From: UMGS1883 sp045636425
GTDB taxonomy: Bacteria > Bacillota > Clostridia > UMGS1883
Reading direction: 5' to 3'
Assembly: GCA_045636425.1 (NCBI GenBank)
Contig: JAZTXM010000008.1
Coordinates: forward strand, 60,055 to 124,054
Length of the DNA: 64,000 nt
The position numbers were made by a program, and so were the translations under genes. Below are positions 34,111 to 42,476 of this stretch, one piece after another. Each line of letters opens with the position of its first letter. The stretch's first letter is position 1. Under the pieces are notes generated by a model. That model was not told where the DNA came from. It did not search any database and saw only the letters and a list, made by a program, of their open reading frames with translations.

Positions 34111-35598
34111 CTACCTCGTAATTTCTTTTATTGCTGCAGGAATAAGCTCAATTAAATCTCCGCTGATGGCACTGTATGCCCCGATTTTCTTTTCTGCAAT
34201 AATACCTGTTCTGGAATGAATATAGCAGCCAAGAGCCGCACTATCGGTAAGAGAAAGCCCCTGGGCAGCGAAAGAAGTAATTATTCCCGAAAGCACATCG
34301 CCGCTACCTGCCTTAGCGAGAGCACTTGTGGAATTAAGGCTGACATACTTATTGCTTCCGCCGTAGGTTATGACCGTTCTCGCCCCTTTCAAAAGAAGGT
34401 TTATTCCCGTTTCGCGGGCAAATTTATCGGCAATTTGTATGCGGCGGTTTTCTATGTCCCCTACCTCCAATTGGCTTATTCGGGAAAATTCTTTTACGTG
34501 AGGGGTCAAAAGAACATTTTTGTTCTTTATAATATCAAGGTTTCCTGCAAGTGCATTTATTCCGTCCGCGTCAATTATAACACCGCAGGACGCCGCACTG
34601 AGTATGTTTTTAATCAGCAGATGGTGGTCGCCTTTTCCGATTCCGCACCCCAAAAGAACACTGTCGGCAGTCCGTATAGCATCATATGCCTCGCAGGAAA
34701 GTTCTGGGAGCATTATCCCTTCCTTCTCAGGTACGGGAATAACAATTGCTTCCTTTACCAATATATTCAAAATAGGGCATATCTGTGAGGGAGCGATTAT
34801 TTTCACCAGTCCGCATCCGCTTCTTAATGCCGCCTGTGCCGCCATTGCCGCAGCACCCGACATGGTTTTACTCCCTGCAACGATTACCGCCGTACCGAAA
34901 GTGCCTTTATGGGAATATCGGCTTCTTTTGGGGATAATTGTAGTTGCCAGCTTTTCTGTAAGAGGCACGCACGTACTTTGAGGGATACTGTTATAATCCA
35001 CAGGGATTCCCACTTCGGCTATAACTATCTCTCCGCACAAATCAATGCTTTCATTGGAAAGCATCCCTCTTTTGGGAGCTGTGAAAGTGACCGTTTTGTC
35101 CGCTTTTACCGCTACGGTGCACTTTTTGCCCGTATCGCTGTCAAATCCGCTGGGCACATCGCAGGAAACTACGTAACTCCCCGAAGAATTAATCATTTCA
35201 ATAGCACGGATTATATCCGGGTTTTCTATTTCCCCCTTGATACCTATGCCGAAAATTGCGTCAACACTGCACTCAAATTCCTCTGTAGGGAATAAAGCTC
35301 CCTGAACAATGGGAATATCCTCCCCAATTGCTTTTTTGCATAAAGCACGGCAATCGTCATTTTGAGGCGGCTCTACCTGCACAATTTCAACAGTTTTCCC
35401 GTCCCGTTTAAGTAAAATTGCAACTGCATAACCGTCGCTTCCGTTATTACCTTTACCGCAATATATCCGAAATGAATTAAACTCCTTTATTTCATTAAAA
35501 CAAGCAAGTGCCGCATTTTCAATAAGCTCTCTCGCACTGACATTCTCCATGGCACGTGCTTCCGCTTCCTTTATCATATCGGTGGTTAAAAACAGCAT
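34111..35598 (-). CDS. nnr: Bifunctional NAD(P)HX repair protein (epimerase + ADP-dependent dehydratase)
   Basis: 495 residues. The N-terminal YjeF epimerase half has FRIYCGKGNNGSDGYAVAIL and SCDVPSGFDSDTG. The C-terminal dehydratase half has GTFGTAVIVAGSKTMSGAAA, LLTPHVKEFSRI and the NAGSGDVL-like KAGSGDVLSGIITSF. Together they repair hydrated NADH and NADPH. The ATG at 35598 has GGGAG 6 nt upstream, better than the start at 35619. Confidence 0.92.
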   Translation of the reverse strand: MLFLTTDMIKEAEARAMENVSARELIENAALACFNEIKEFNSFRIYCGKGNNGSDGYAVAILLKRDGKTVEIVQVEPPQNDDCRALCKKAIGEDIPIVQGALFPTEEFECSVDAIFGIGIKGEIENPDIIRAIEMINSSGSYVVSCDVPSGFDSDTGKKCTVAVKADKTVTFTAPKRGMLSNESIDLCGEIVIAEVGIPVDYNSIPQSTCVPLTEKLATTIIPKRSRYSHKGTFGTAVIVAGSKTMSGAAAMAAQAALRSGCGLVKIIAPSQICPILNILVKEAIVIPVPEKEGIMLPELSCEAYDAIRTADSVLLGCGIGKGDHHLLIKNILSAASCGVIIDADGINALAGNLDIIKNKNVLLTPHVKEFSRISQLEVGDIENRRIQIADKFARETGINLLLKGARTVITYGGSNKYVSLNSTSALAKAGSGDVLSGIITSFAAQGLSLTDSAALGCYIHSRTGIIAEKKIGAYSAISGDLIELIPAAIKEITR

Positions 35599-35617
35599 AT
35601 AATTCTCCCGCCCTCTC

Positions 35618-35642
35618 AAAAAGGGACTGTTTAAACAGTCCC
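35618..35642 (-). terminator. Terminator of the pbp operon
   Basis: GGGACTGTTTAAACAGTCCC is a perfect 20-bp palindrome; on the minus strand five T follow. Confidence 0.8.
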
Positions 35643-35651
35643 TGCAAGTAA

Positions 35652-36188
35652 TTATTCGAATTCGTTATCCTCTGCCGCTTCGCTTATGTGTATTTTATCG
35701 GGAGCATATTTTTTCATATACTCCAAACACGATAAAGACGGCTCAAATTTCACAATTGTCTTTTGCCCTTTGTTTTCAAGGATAGCAAAATATACGACCG
35801 CACCCTTTTTCCATGTAGAAGCATCTATAACCTTATCAAACTGCTCCTTGAGACGGCCATTGTATTTTTCATCAGTCGTTGCCGCCATTACCTCAATTTG
35901 CTTTACCGAAAAAGATATCAGATTCTTTCTTTTGGATGCATTAAAAATCACATCGATATCTACTGATTCCTCAACAATTATATACTCGAATTCCTTCTTT
36001 AACCTGGATGCAAGAATATATGCCAGGTAAAATGCACCCACTGCAAGCAAGCTTTCAACGCCGCCAAGTCCACGCAAATAATAGAGGCAACAGAGTGCCA
36101 ACATGAACGCTGCGAAATAAAGCATAACCGTAGCCAAAATTTCTGCGGCGCCTAACTTTCTTTTTACTAAATATTCTTTATAATTCAT
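35652..36188 (-). CDS. Conserved two-helix membrane protein, uncharacterised
   Basis: 178 residues. Two membrane helices lie near 20-60 (LATVMLYFAAFMLALCCLYY; ESLLAVGAFYLAYILA), followed by a beta-rich cytoplasmic domain (EYIIVEESVDIDVIFNASKR; VVYFAILENKGQKTIVKFEP). This resembles the clostridial DUF6106 family, a name I give from memory. It follows the penicillin-binding protein by 15 bp on the same strand, so a cell-envelope role is possible. Confidence 0.7.
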   Translation of the reverse strand: MNYKEYLVKRKLGAAEILATVMLYFAAFMLALCCLYYLRGLGGVESLLAVGAFYLAYILASRLKKEFEYIIVEESVDIDVIFNASKRKNLISFSVKQIEVMAATTDEKYNGRLKEQFDKVIDASTWKKGAVVYFAILENKGQKTIVKFEPSLSCLEYMKKYAPDKIHISEAAEDNEFE

Positions 36189-36203
36189 CGCTTTCTCCTT
36201 TGA

Positions 36204-38510
36204 TTAGACTCCCTCTATCGCATCATTCGGCACGAGTGTGCTGCCGTCATTTGCAGGGGGCTGATTTTCTTGCGGTGCCTCAGGCACATCGGATGTGCTT
36301 TCAGAGGGGTTCTCTATTTCCCCGCCCTCATCTACAATACCTTCTATTTCTTCATCCTTTTCCGTCAGCACACCGCCTTCGGCAATATCATTCTCGTTAA
36401 ACGTATAGGGATGTTCGCTGCAACGCTTTGTGGGAATCTTACTTTTTTCGTAAAGCTTTCCGCCAAGATTCTCACATAAAGGAGTTGCCCTCATTCCGCT
36501 GTCCTTACAAATCAAAATGTTGTACTTTCCTTTTACCTCGTCCTCCAAGAAAGGTTTGTCGGGAAGTCCTTTATGAACTTCTGTCATAACCTTTCTCCAT
36601 GCAACTGCCGCAGGATTTGGAGAGAATCCGCGAAGAGGAGTAGGCTGGTCATATCCAAACCATACTGCACCCACGTAATAGGGTGTAAATCCTACAAACC
36701 ACCTGTCGTTATTACTTGAGGTAGTACCTGTTTTACCTGCTGCACGTACATTGGGTATTCTTGCAGATGTACCTGTACCGCCTGTTACTACTCCTTGCAT
36801 CATACTTATCATCTGCTCTGCAGTTGTTTCGCTCATAGCAGTGTATTCTGTAGCCTTATGCTCCAAGAGCACATTGCCCTCGGAATCAAGCACCTTTGTA
36901 TACGTTGTGGGTTCAATATACTTTCCGCCGTTGGGAAAAGCGCTGTAAGCGGCACACATATCAAGAACTGTTACACCGTCGGTAAGACCTCCCAATGCTA
37001 TCGGGGCAAGCCCTATATCAGAAAAGGTCTTTCCGTTTGACTTTCTGTTTTCTACCACAGAATCTATGCGGAAATTATTCTTTACAAAGTTAAATGCCGC
37101 CTCTGCTGTGGTATAGTTACATATTTTTACCGCCGGTACGTTTCGGGAGCCGCGGAGTGCCGCTGCAACCGTTATTCTTCCGGCAAAATTTCTGTCGTCA
37201 TTTCTCGGAGACCAATCCCCGAAAGTAACGGGGGCATCATTAACTATTGAAGTAGGAGTCACCAAGCCGTATTCAACTGCGGGGGTATATACGGAAAGCG
37301 GCTTTATGGTTGATCCGGGCTGACGGAGAGTATGTGTAGCACGGTTAAGTGTACGGTTTCCGTCCTTTTCTCCCCTGCCGCCGGTAAGTGCTTTAACCTG
37401 TCCGCTGTAGGGGTCCATAATTACCATAGATGACTGGGGCTGCAGAGTTCCCGATGCCTTCTGGAACGAAGAAGGGTCGTTATATACTTTATCCATTGCC
37501 TCCTGAATCTTCGGGTCCATTGAGAGATATATCTTGAGTCCGCCGTTATACAAAATCTTACTTGCGTAATCCTTAGTATAGTCATACTCTTTCATCAAAT
37601 CCTCAATAACCTGGTCGATTGCCGCGTCTACAAAATAGCTCTGATAACGCTCCGACTCATCTATATCTTTCTTGACAAACTTCAGCTCCTCATTTTTTGC
37701 CTGCTCGTATTCTTTCTGTGTAATAAAGCCAAGCTCTCTCATTTTTTTGAGAATAACCGATTGTCTTTGCTTATTATTTTCGGGATTTACAAGAGGGTCA
37801 TACTTTGTGGGGAACTGAGTAATGCCTGCAATGGATGCACATTCAGCAAGGGAAAGCTCCGATACATCCTTGCCAAAGTATGTCATTGCCGCACTTGCCA
37901 CGCCGTTACACTTCTGACTGAGATAAATAGTATTAAGATAATACTCTAAAATCTCATCCTTGGAAAGCTCCTTTTCCAAATTATACGCACGGTATGCCTC
38001 CTGGATTTTTCTCTTTATTGAATAATCGTCATCCTGGGTGATATTTTTAATAAGCTGCTGTGTAATGGTACTTCCGCCGTAGCTGGAATTTCCGTCCTTG
38101 GTAATATATTGAACAGCAGCACCTATAAAACGCTTATAATCGATGCCGCTGTGGCTATAGAAACGCTCATCCTCAATAGCCACAAAAGCATTTTTCAAAT
38201 GCTCAGGAATCTTGGAGCCTGAAACCCAGACACGGTTTTCCGTGTCGTAAAGCTGCTCATATTCTATCATTTCCCCCGTTTGTGAATCCTGTACATAGAC
38301 AAACGAAGTAAGATTAAGACGCATATTATCAACATTTACAAGCTCTGCATCCTCTACATAGCCGTAAAGTGTTCCGAAAAGCAGTCCGATCACACCCATT
38401 ATCAGCATAAAAGTTAAAATGCCTATACCGATAAGAATTCTGATCGCCGCTCTTTTAAACTTGCTTTTTGAAGCTTTTGACTTTTTTACGGACGCTTTAT
38501 TTCGTTGCAT
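36204..38510 (-). CDS. pbp1A: Class A penicillin-binding protein (transglycosylase/transpeptidase)
   Basis: 768 residues. An N-terminal cytoplasmic Lys-rich tail is followed by one membrane helix (ILIGIGILTFMLIMGVIGLL). The glycosyltransferase motifs are VAIEDERFYSHSGID, GGSTITQQLIKN and AYNLEKELSKDEILEYYLN. The transpeptidase has the active Ser in RQPGSTIKPLSVY, then SRN and AGKTGTT. The C-terminus is Glu/Pro-rich. ATG at 38510 after GGGAGGTG. It polymerises and cross-links peptidoglycan outside the membrane. Confidence 0.93.
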   Translation of the reverse strand: MQRNKASVKKSKASKSKFKRAAIRILIGIGILTFMLIMGVIGLLFGTLYGYVEDAELVNVDNMRLNLTSFVYVQDSQTGEMIEYEQLYDTENRVWVSGSKIPEHLKNAFVAIEDERFYSHSGIDYKRFIGAAVQYITKDGNSSYGGSTITQQLIKNITQDDDYSIKRKIQEAYRAYNLEKELSKDEILEYYLNTIYLSQKCNGVASAAMTYFGKDVSELSLAECASIAGITQFPTKYDPLVNPENNKQRQSVILKKMRELGFITQKEYEQAKNEELKFVKKDIDESERYQSYFVDAAIDQVIEDLMKEYDYTKDYASKILYNGGLKIYLSMDPKIQEAMDKVYNDPSSFQKASGTLQPQSSMVIMDPYSGQVKALTGGRGEKDGNRTLNRATHTLRQPGSTIKPLSVYTPAVEYGLVTPTSIVNDAPVTFGDWSPRNDDRNFAGRITVAAALRGSRNVPAVKICNYTTAEAAFNFVKNNFRIDSVVENRKSNGKTFSDIGLAPIALGGLTDGVTVLDMCAAYSAFPNGGKYIEPTTYTKVLDSEGNVLLEHKATEYTAMSETTAEQMISMMQGVVTGGTGTSARIPNVRAAGKTGTTSSNNDRWFVGFTPYYVGAVWFGYDQPTPLRGFSPNPAAVAWRKVMTEVHKGLPDKPFLEDEVKGKYNILICKDSGMRATPLCENLGGKLYEKSKIPTKRCSEHPYTFNENDIAEGGVLTEKDEEIEGIVDEGGEIENPSESTSDVPEAPQENQPPANDGSTLVPNDAIEGV

Positions 38511-38589
38511 CAGAGTACACCTCCCATGAGTGATACTATGTAAAATACCTATACAGCATTTAGTATAACACCAAAGCATTAAAAAAGTG

Positions 38590-38618
38590 TTACAAAGTGC
38601 ATATTATTTGTATATTAT
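38590..38618 (+). promoter_or_regulatory. Promoter of the BofC-like gene
   Basis: TTACAA, 17 bp, TATTAT, about 54 bp before the ATG. Confidence 0.6.
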
Positions 38619-38671
38619 CGGTTTTGGGAGGTAAAAATAGGAACAAATCCCCCATAAAAGGAGCTTTTCAC

Positions 38672-39079
38672 ATGAATTTTAACGGAAAAGCTGTTTTCGC
38701 AGCTATTCTTATAACCACTACATTTTTCTCATCAATGATAGGCTATATTCAGGGCGTACGCGGTGAAAAATCCAGGGCCCGCAATGCATACGAGCGTGTT
38801 GCCGTTACGCCTCAAAGGGAAAATATAAGCAGTGTTTCAAGCAAAAAAAACGACCCCCCTGTAAAAAAAAGCGAAGAACCCATTCCGAAATATATTTTAA
38901 AAGAGGAGGACGGAATTCTGGCACTTTACTTAGGGACTGACGGTGAGGAAAGGCTATGGCAGACCTACGATATCAGCGTTAGCCTGCTACCCGAATCCGA
39001 CAGAGCACAGCTTGCAGAGGGAATCAGGTTTGAAAGCATAAGTGAGGCACTGCAAATGATAGAAGACTTTTCAGGTTAA
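38672..39079 (+). CDS. Secreted/anchored protein with BofC C-terminal-like domain
   Basis: 135 residues. A signal anchor lies at residues 8-24 (AVFAAILITTTFFSSMIGYI). A polar linker follows, then KYILKEEDGILALYLGTDGE and SVSLLPESDRAQLAEGI, the pattern of BofC-C-like domains in Clostridia. These are often linked with sporulation, but the link here is only inferred. ATG at 38672 has AAAGGAG 8 nt upstream. Divergent from the PBP gene. Confidence 0.65.
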   Translation: MNFNGKAVFAAILITTTFFSSMIGYIQGVRGEKSRARNAYERVAVTPQRENISSVSSKKNDPPVKKSEEPIPKYILKEEDGILALYLGTDGEERLWQTYDISVSLLPESDRAQLAEGIRFESISEALQMIEDFSG

Positions 39080-39099
39080 CCGCTGTTTCACTAAAAAAC

Positions 39100-39133
39100 A
39101 AAAAGGAATTCGCCGAAAACGAATTCCTTTTTG
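39100..39133. terminator. Bidirectional terminator
   Basis: AAAAGGAATTCG and CGAATTCCTTTT form a 12-bp stem between the convergent BofC-like and zinc-ribbon genes, with T on one side and A on the other. Confidence 0.85.
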
Positions 39134-39137
39134 CATT

Positions 39138-40007
39138 TTAATAAAGCGGTTTCATTAAGTCAGACCTAACCCAGCCGATTTTGCCGTCGGGAGTCATTAC
39201 CTTACACCAGATAAATTCCTCCTCATCAAGATGTTCTTCACCCTGACATACAAACTGCGACTGAAAATCGTCAGATGGAATAAGCATTACCCTCTCCTCG
39301 CTGATTTCGGGAGTAGGTCTTATATTAACTCCGTCGGGGTCTGCTTTCACAAGGATTGTTCCCTCAGCGTAAAGCAGAGGCTTTTTATATTCTATTTCCA
39401 CACTTTCGGTTTTTGTCTTTGCGTTGTCAGCGGTATAAAGCACAATATCAAAGGAGTTTGTTCCCTCTTCAAGAGTTACTTTTTTTGACCATACCTTTTC
39501 CCCGTCATCTTCTGATACGGTGGCAATCTTCTGTCCGTTAATGCTGAGCGTAGCTTTTTCCTTTTCGGTTGATATAGTACCGCTTAAGGTACAGGATTTT
39601 TCTTCTGTTTCTTCCTGATATTCATCTACCGTAAGGAAAATTTCATATTCCTTTTCTACAATACCTCCGTTATCGCCGCCGTCATTATTGTCCTTTTTAT
39701 TAATGGTCATTACCAAGAAAGCTATTGCGGCAATTAGTAGCACTGTAACAATACCAAGTACCACGTAAAGAACGGGCGATGTGCCCTTTTTCTTTTTCGG
39801 CACGACATTCGGCGTCGTAGGCTGAACAGGGGGAACATAGGCAGGCTGCTTTACCTCCTCTACAGGAGGCTCGGGCTGTACGGGGGTAAACTTCACTGTG
39901 TTTTCTGCCACCGTTTTCTTTTCGCTTACATATGTAACGGCTGTGCCGCAGTTTTTACAAAACTTTGCACCGTCATTAAGCTGTGTTCCGCAAGATTTAC
40001 AAAACAT
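39138..40007 (-). CDS. Zinc-ribbon, single-span membrane protein with SH3-like domain
   Basis: About 289 residues. An N-terminal zinc ribbon (CKSCGTQLNDGAKFCKNCG) sits in the cytoplasm. A Pro-rich linker follows, then a membrane helix (VLYVVLGIVTVLLIAAIAFL), a beta-sandwich-like region and a C-terminal SH3-type domain (GVNIRPTPEISEERVMLIPS; GKIGWVRSDLM). Such proteins may bind the cell wall. The ATG at 40007 fits the AGGAG spacing better than 40016. Role unknown. Confidence 0.75.
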   Translation of the reverse strand: MFCKSCGTQLNDGAKFCKNCGTAVTYVSEKKTVAENTVKFTPVQPEPPVEEVKQPAYVPPVQPTTPNVVPKKKKGTSPVLYVVLGIVTVLLIAAIAFLVMTINKKDNNDGGDNGGIVEKEYEIFLTVDEYQEETEEKSCTLSGTISTEKEKATLSINGQKIATVSEDDGEKVWSKKVTLEEGTNSFDIVLYTADNAKTKTESVEIEYKKPLLYAEGTILVKADPDGVNIRPTPEISEERVMLIPSDDFQSQFVCQGEEHLDEEEFIWCKVMTPDGKIGWVRSDLMKPLY

Positions 40008-40029
40008 ACTATCCATCTCCTCGTATTTT

Positions 40030-41010
40030 TTATCCTAAATATTTTGCATGGTATTCCTCAAAGCTGTTTATTCCCTTTTCTTTCATGTCGGTGCTTACTT
40101 CTACACCTACATAGCGAAGATGCCAGGGTTCTGCTTCATAACCTGTTATATTTTCCGTTTCCTTAAGGTATCGGATTATAAATCCGTACTTGTAGCAATT
40201 ATCTCTTACCCATTCATATTCGGGGGTATTCTCAAATTCACGAAGCCCGTCACGCGAGCCGAAAATATCCATTGCCATGCCTGTATGATGTTCACTGTAG
40301 CCCGGTCTTGCACTGTAGCGGTCTACATTTTCCTTTGTGTCGGTTTCAAGGTATCGGTTATACAGATTCTTTTGATATTCAACAGTTCTGTAGCCCGACA
40401 CCACACGGATTCTGTAGCCTGCACGCCTTGCATCATCACGCATTTTTTTATAGGCTTCGCCGGTGTCCTTTCTCAGATATTGACCATCAAACTGCTGAAG
40501 GTCGGGAGGCTTGTATCCCTCGGGAACCTTATAATATTTGTTTACTATTATCGTGGGGTCATCATATCCCGAAGCCTCTACATCATGCTCATACTTGACC
40601 TTGTCCTGATATGCGTTAACTCTCCACACGATGTCTTCCTTTTCCGTTTCGGGATTAAGTGCTGCATATGCATTATAGCGATCCTCGTTATCCTCTTTGT
40701 AATAAGGAATATCCCTATAGGGGCTAAGCTCATTAATTTCAAGTGCATCATCGGGAATAATGGTGTTTCCGAAATTCTCACCACCGCCCTCACTGCTGAC
40801 GCCCTTATCCTTTGTGCTTATGAACGCTATTGCCCATATGCACGCAAAAAGAAGAATCATACAAATGGTAATCATATTTATAAGTTGCTTCTTCCTGCGG
40901 CGCCTTTTTCTTTTTTCCGCTATTAAGGCTTTCTGCTCCCTCAGTATCGCATCATATTGAGTATCTTGTTCTTTCTCCACAGTCAACGTGCCTTTCACAT
41001 CGTTCACCAT
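40030..41010 (-). CDS. M15-family D-alanyl-D-alanine carboxypeptidase (VanY/LdcB type)
   Basis: 326 residues. A membrane anchor lies near residues 40-65 (LINMITICMILLFACIWAIA). The peptidase has RVVSGYRTVEYQKNLYNRYL, the zinc site SEHHTGMAMDIFG and EPWHLRYVG. It trims peptidoglycan side chains outside the membrane. The start is uncertain: GTG at 41007 is best spaced from GAGGTGG, ATG at 41010 is close to it. It has its own promoter. Confidence 0.88.
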   Translation of the reverse strand: MVNDVKGTLTVEKEQDTQYDAILREQKALIAEKRKRRRRKKQLINMITICMILLFACIWAIAFISTKDKGVSSEGGGENFGNTIIPDDALEINELSPYRDIPYYKEDNEDRYNAYAALNPETEKEDIVWRVNAYQDKVKYEHDVEASGYDDPTIIVNKYYKVPEGYKPPDLQQFDGQYLRKDTGEAYKKMRDDARRAGYRIRVVSGYRTVEYQKNLYNRYLETDTKENVDRYSARPGYSEHHTGMAMDIFGSRDGLREFENTPEYEWVRDNCYKYGFIIRYLKETENITGYEAEPWHLRYVGVEVSTDMKEKGINSFEEYHAKYLG

Positions 41011-41042
41011 AACCACCTCATTTGTGTTTTGTTCATGGCAGA

Positions 41043-41071
41043 ATTATAACATAAAATATTCCATTTTGCAA
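41043..41071 (-). promoter_or_regulatory. Promoter of the M15 carboxypeptidase gene
   Basis: Minus strand TTGCAA, 17 bp, TATAAT (-10 at 41043-41048, -35 at 41066-41071). Confidence 0.75.
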
Positions 41072-41138
41072 CAGAAAACTACAAAATCCCTGACTATCAA
41101 AATATAGCACGGCAACTAAAAGCACTTTCTTCGCATAC

Positions 41139-41170
41139 AAAAAGAGTGAGCAAAACTGCTCACTCTTTTA
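41139..41170 (-). terminator. Terminator of tuf
   Basis: AGAGTGAGCA and TGCTCACTCT form a stem with T on the minus side, 17 bp after the tuf stop. Confidence 0.85.
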
Positions 41171-41186
41171 TTAATTGTGCAATAGA

Positions 41187-42389
41187 TTATTCTTCGATTG
41201 CAGATACAACGCCGCTGCCTACTGTTCTACCACCTTCACGGATAGCGAAACGAAGACCTTCTTCGATAGCGATAGCCTTCTGAAGTTCAACAGAGATTGT
41301 TACGTTATCGCCAGGCATACACATTTCTGTGCCTGCGGGAAGAGCGATTTCACCTGTAACGTCTGTTGTTCTGAAGTAGAACTGGGGACGGTAGTTGTTG
41401 AAGAAAGGTGTATGACGGCCACCTTCATCCTTAGTAAGAACGTAAACTTCGCCCTTGAACTTTGTGTGAGGATGAATGCTGCCGGGTTTTGCAAGAACCT
41501 GACCTCTTTCGATTTCAGTTCTCTGAACACCACGGAGAAGAGCACCGATGTTGTCACCAGCTTCAGCCTGAGGAAGAAGCTTTCTGAACATTTCGATACC
41601 TGTTACAACAACCTTACGAGCCTCGTCTGCAAGACCAACGATTTCAACTTCTTCGTTAACAAGAAGTGTACCTCTTTCAACACGGCCTGTAGCAACTGTA
41701 CCACGACCTGTGATAGAGAATACGTCCTCGACGGGCATAAGGAAGGGAAGATCTGTGGGACGCTGAGGAGTAGGAATGTACTCGTCAACTTTGTTCATAA
41801 GCTCAACGATAGGAGCATATTCGGGAGCGTTGATGTCTGTAGAAGCAGACTCAAGAACCTGAAGTGCACTACCGCAAACGATCGGGATGTCATCTCCCGG
41901 GAATTCGTACTCTGTAAGAAGATCACGGATTTCCATTTCAACGAGTTCGAGAAGCTCGTCATCGTCAACCTGGTCTCTCTTATTCATGAATACTACGATA
42001 TAGGGAACGCCAACCTGACGGCTGAGAAGGATATGCTCACGAGTCTGAGGCATGGGACCATCTGCTGCAGAAACAACAAGGATAGCGCCGTCCATCTGAG
42101 CTGCACCTGTGATCATGTTCTTAACGTAGTCAGCATGTCCGGGGCAGTCAACGTGTGCGTAGTGACGAGTATCTGTTTCATACTCAACGTGTGCAGTAGA
42201 AATCGTGATTCCTCTTGCTTTTTCTTCGGGTGCCTTGTCGATCTGATCGTAAGCTGTGAAGTCAGCCTGACCCTTCATACCAAGTACCTTTGTGATTGCT
42301 GCGGTAAGAGAAGTCTTACCATGGTCAACGTGACCGATTGTACCAATGTTTACATGGGGCTTATTTCTTTCAAACGTAGCCTTTGCCAT
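41187..42389 (-). CDS. tuf: Elongation factor Tu
   Basis: 400 residues. The G motifs are GHVDHGKTSL, DCPGHADYVKNMI and NKRD; the end ...GSGVVSAIEE is typical. It brings aminoacyl-tRNA to the ribosome. It has a promoter of its own in the fusA-tuf gap. Confidence 0.98.
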   Translation of the reverse strand: MAKATFERNKPHVNIGTIGHVDHGKTSLTAAITKVLGMKGQADFTAYDQIDKAPEEKARGITISTAHVEYETDTRHYAHVDCPGHADYVKNMITGAAQMDGAILVVSAADGPMPQTREHILLSRQVGVPYIVVFMNKRDQVDDDELLELVEMEIRDLLTEYEFPGDDIPIVCGSALQVLESASTDINAPEYAPIVELMNKVDEYIPTPQRPTDLPFLMPVEDVFSITGRGTVATGRVERGTLLVNEEVEIVGLADEARKVVVTGIEMFRKLLPQAEAGDNIGALLRGVQRTEIERGQVLAKPGSIHPHTKFKGEVYVLTKDEGGRHTPFFNNYRPQFYFRTTDVTGEIALPAGTEMCMPGDNVTISVELQKAIAIEEGLRFAIREGGRTVGSGVVSAIEE

Positions 42390-42429
42390 TGTAATTTCCT
42401 CCTTTATTAATTGGATTTATTTGTAATTA

Positions 42430-42458
42430 ATTATAATACAAAATTAATTGAAAATCAA
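42430..42458 (-). promoter_or_regulatory. Promoter of tuf
   Basis: Minus strand TTGATT, 17 bp, TATAAT (-10 at 42430-42435, -35 at 42453-42458), between fusA and tuf. Confidence 0.75.
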
Positions 42459-42476
42459 CTAGTTTTTTCTAGTTTC

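Noticed and set aside
41175..42410. Long plus-strand frame (411 codons) antisense to tuf
   Set aside because: It mirrors the highly biased codons of EF-Tu on the other strand, is Cys/Phe/Thr-rich and has no ribosome site; same for long plus-strand frames opposite fusA and rpoB.
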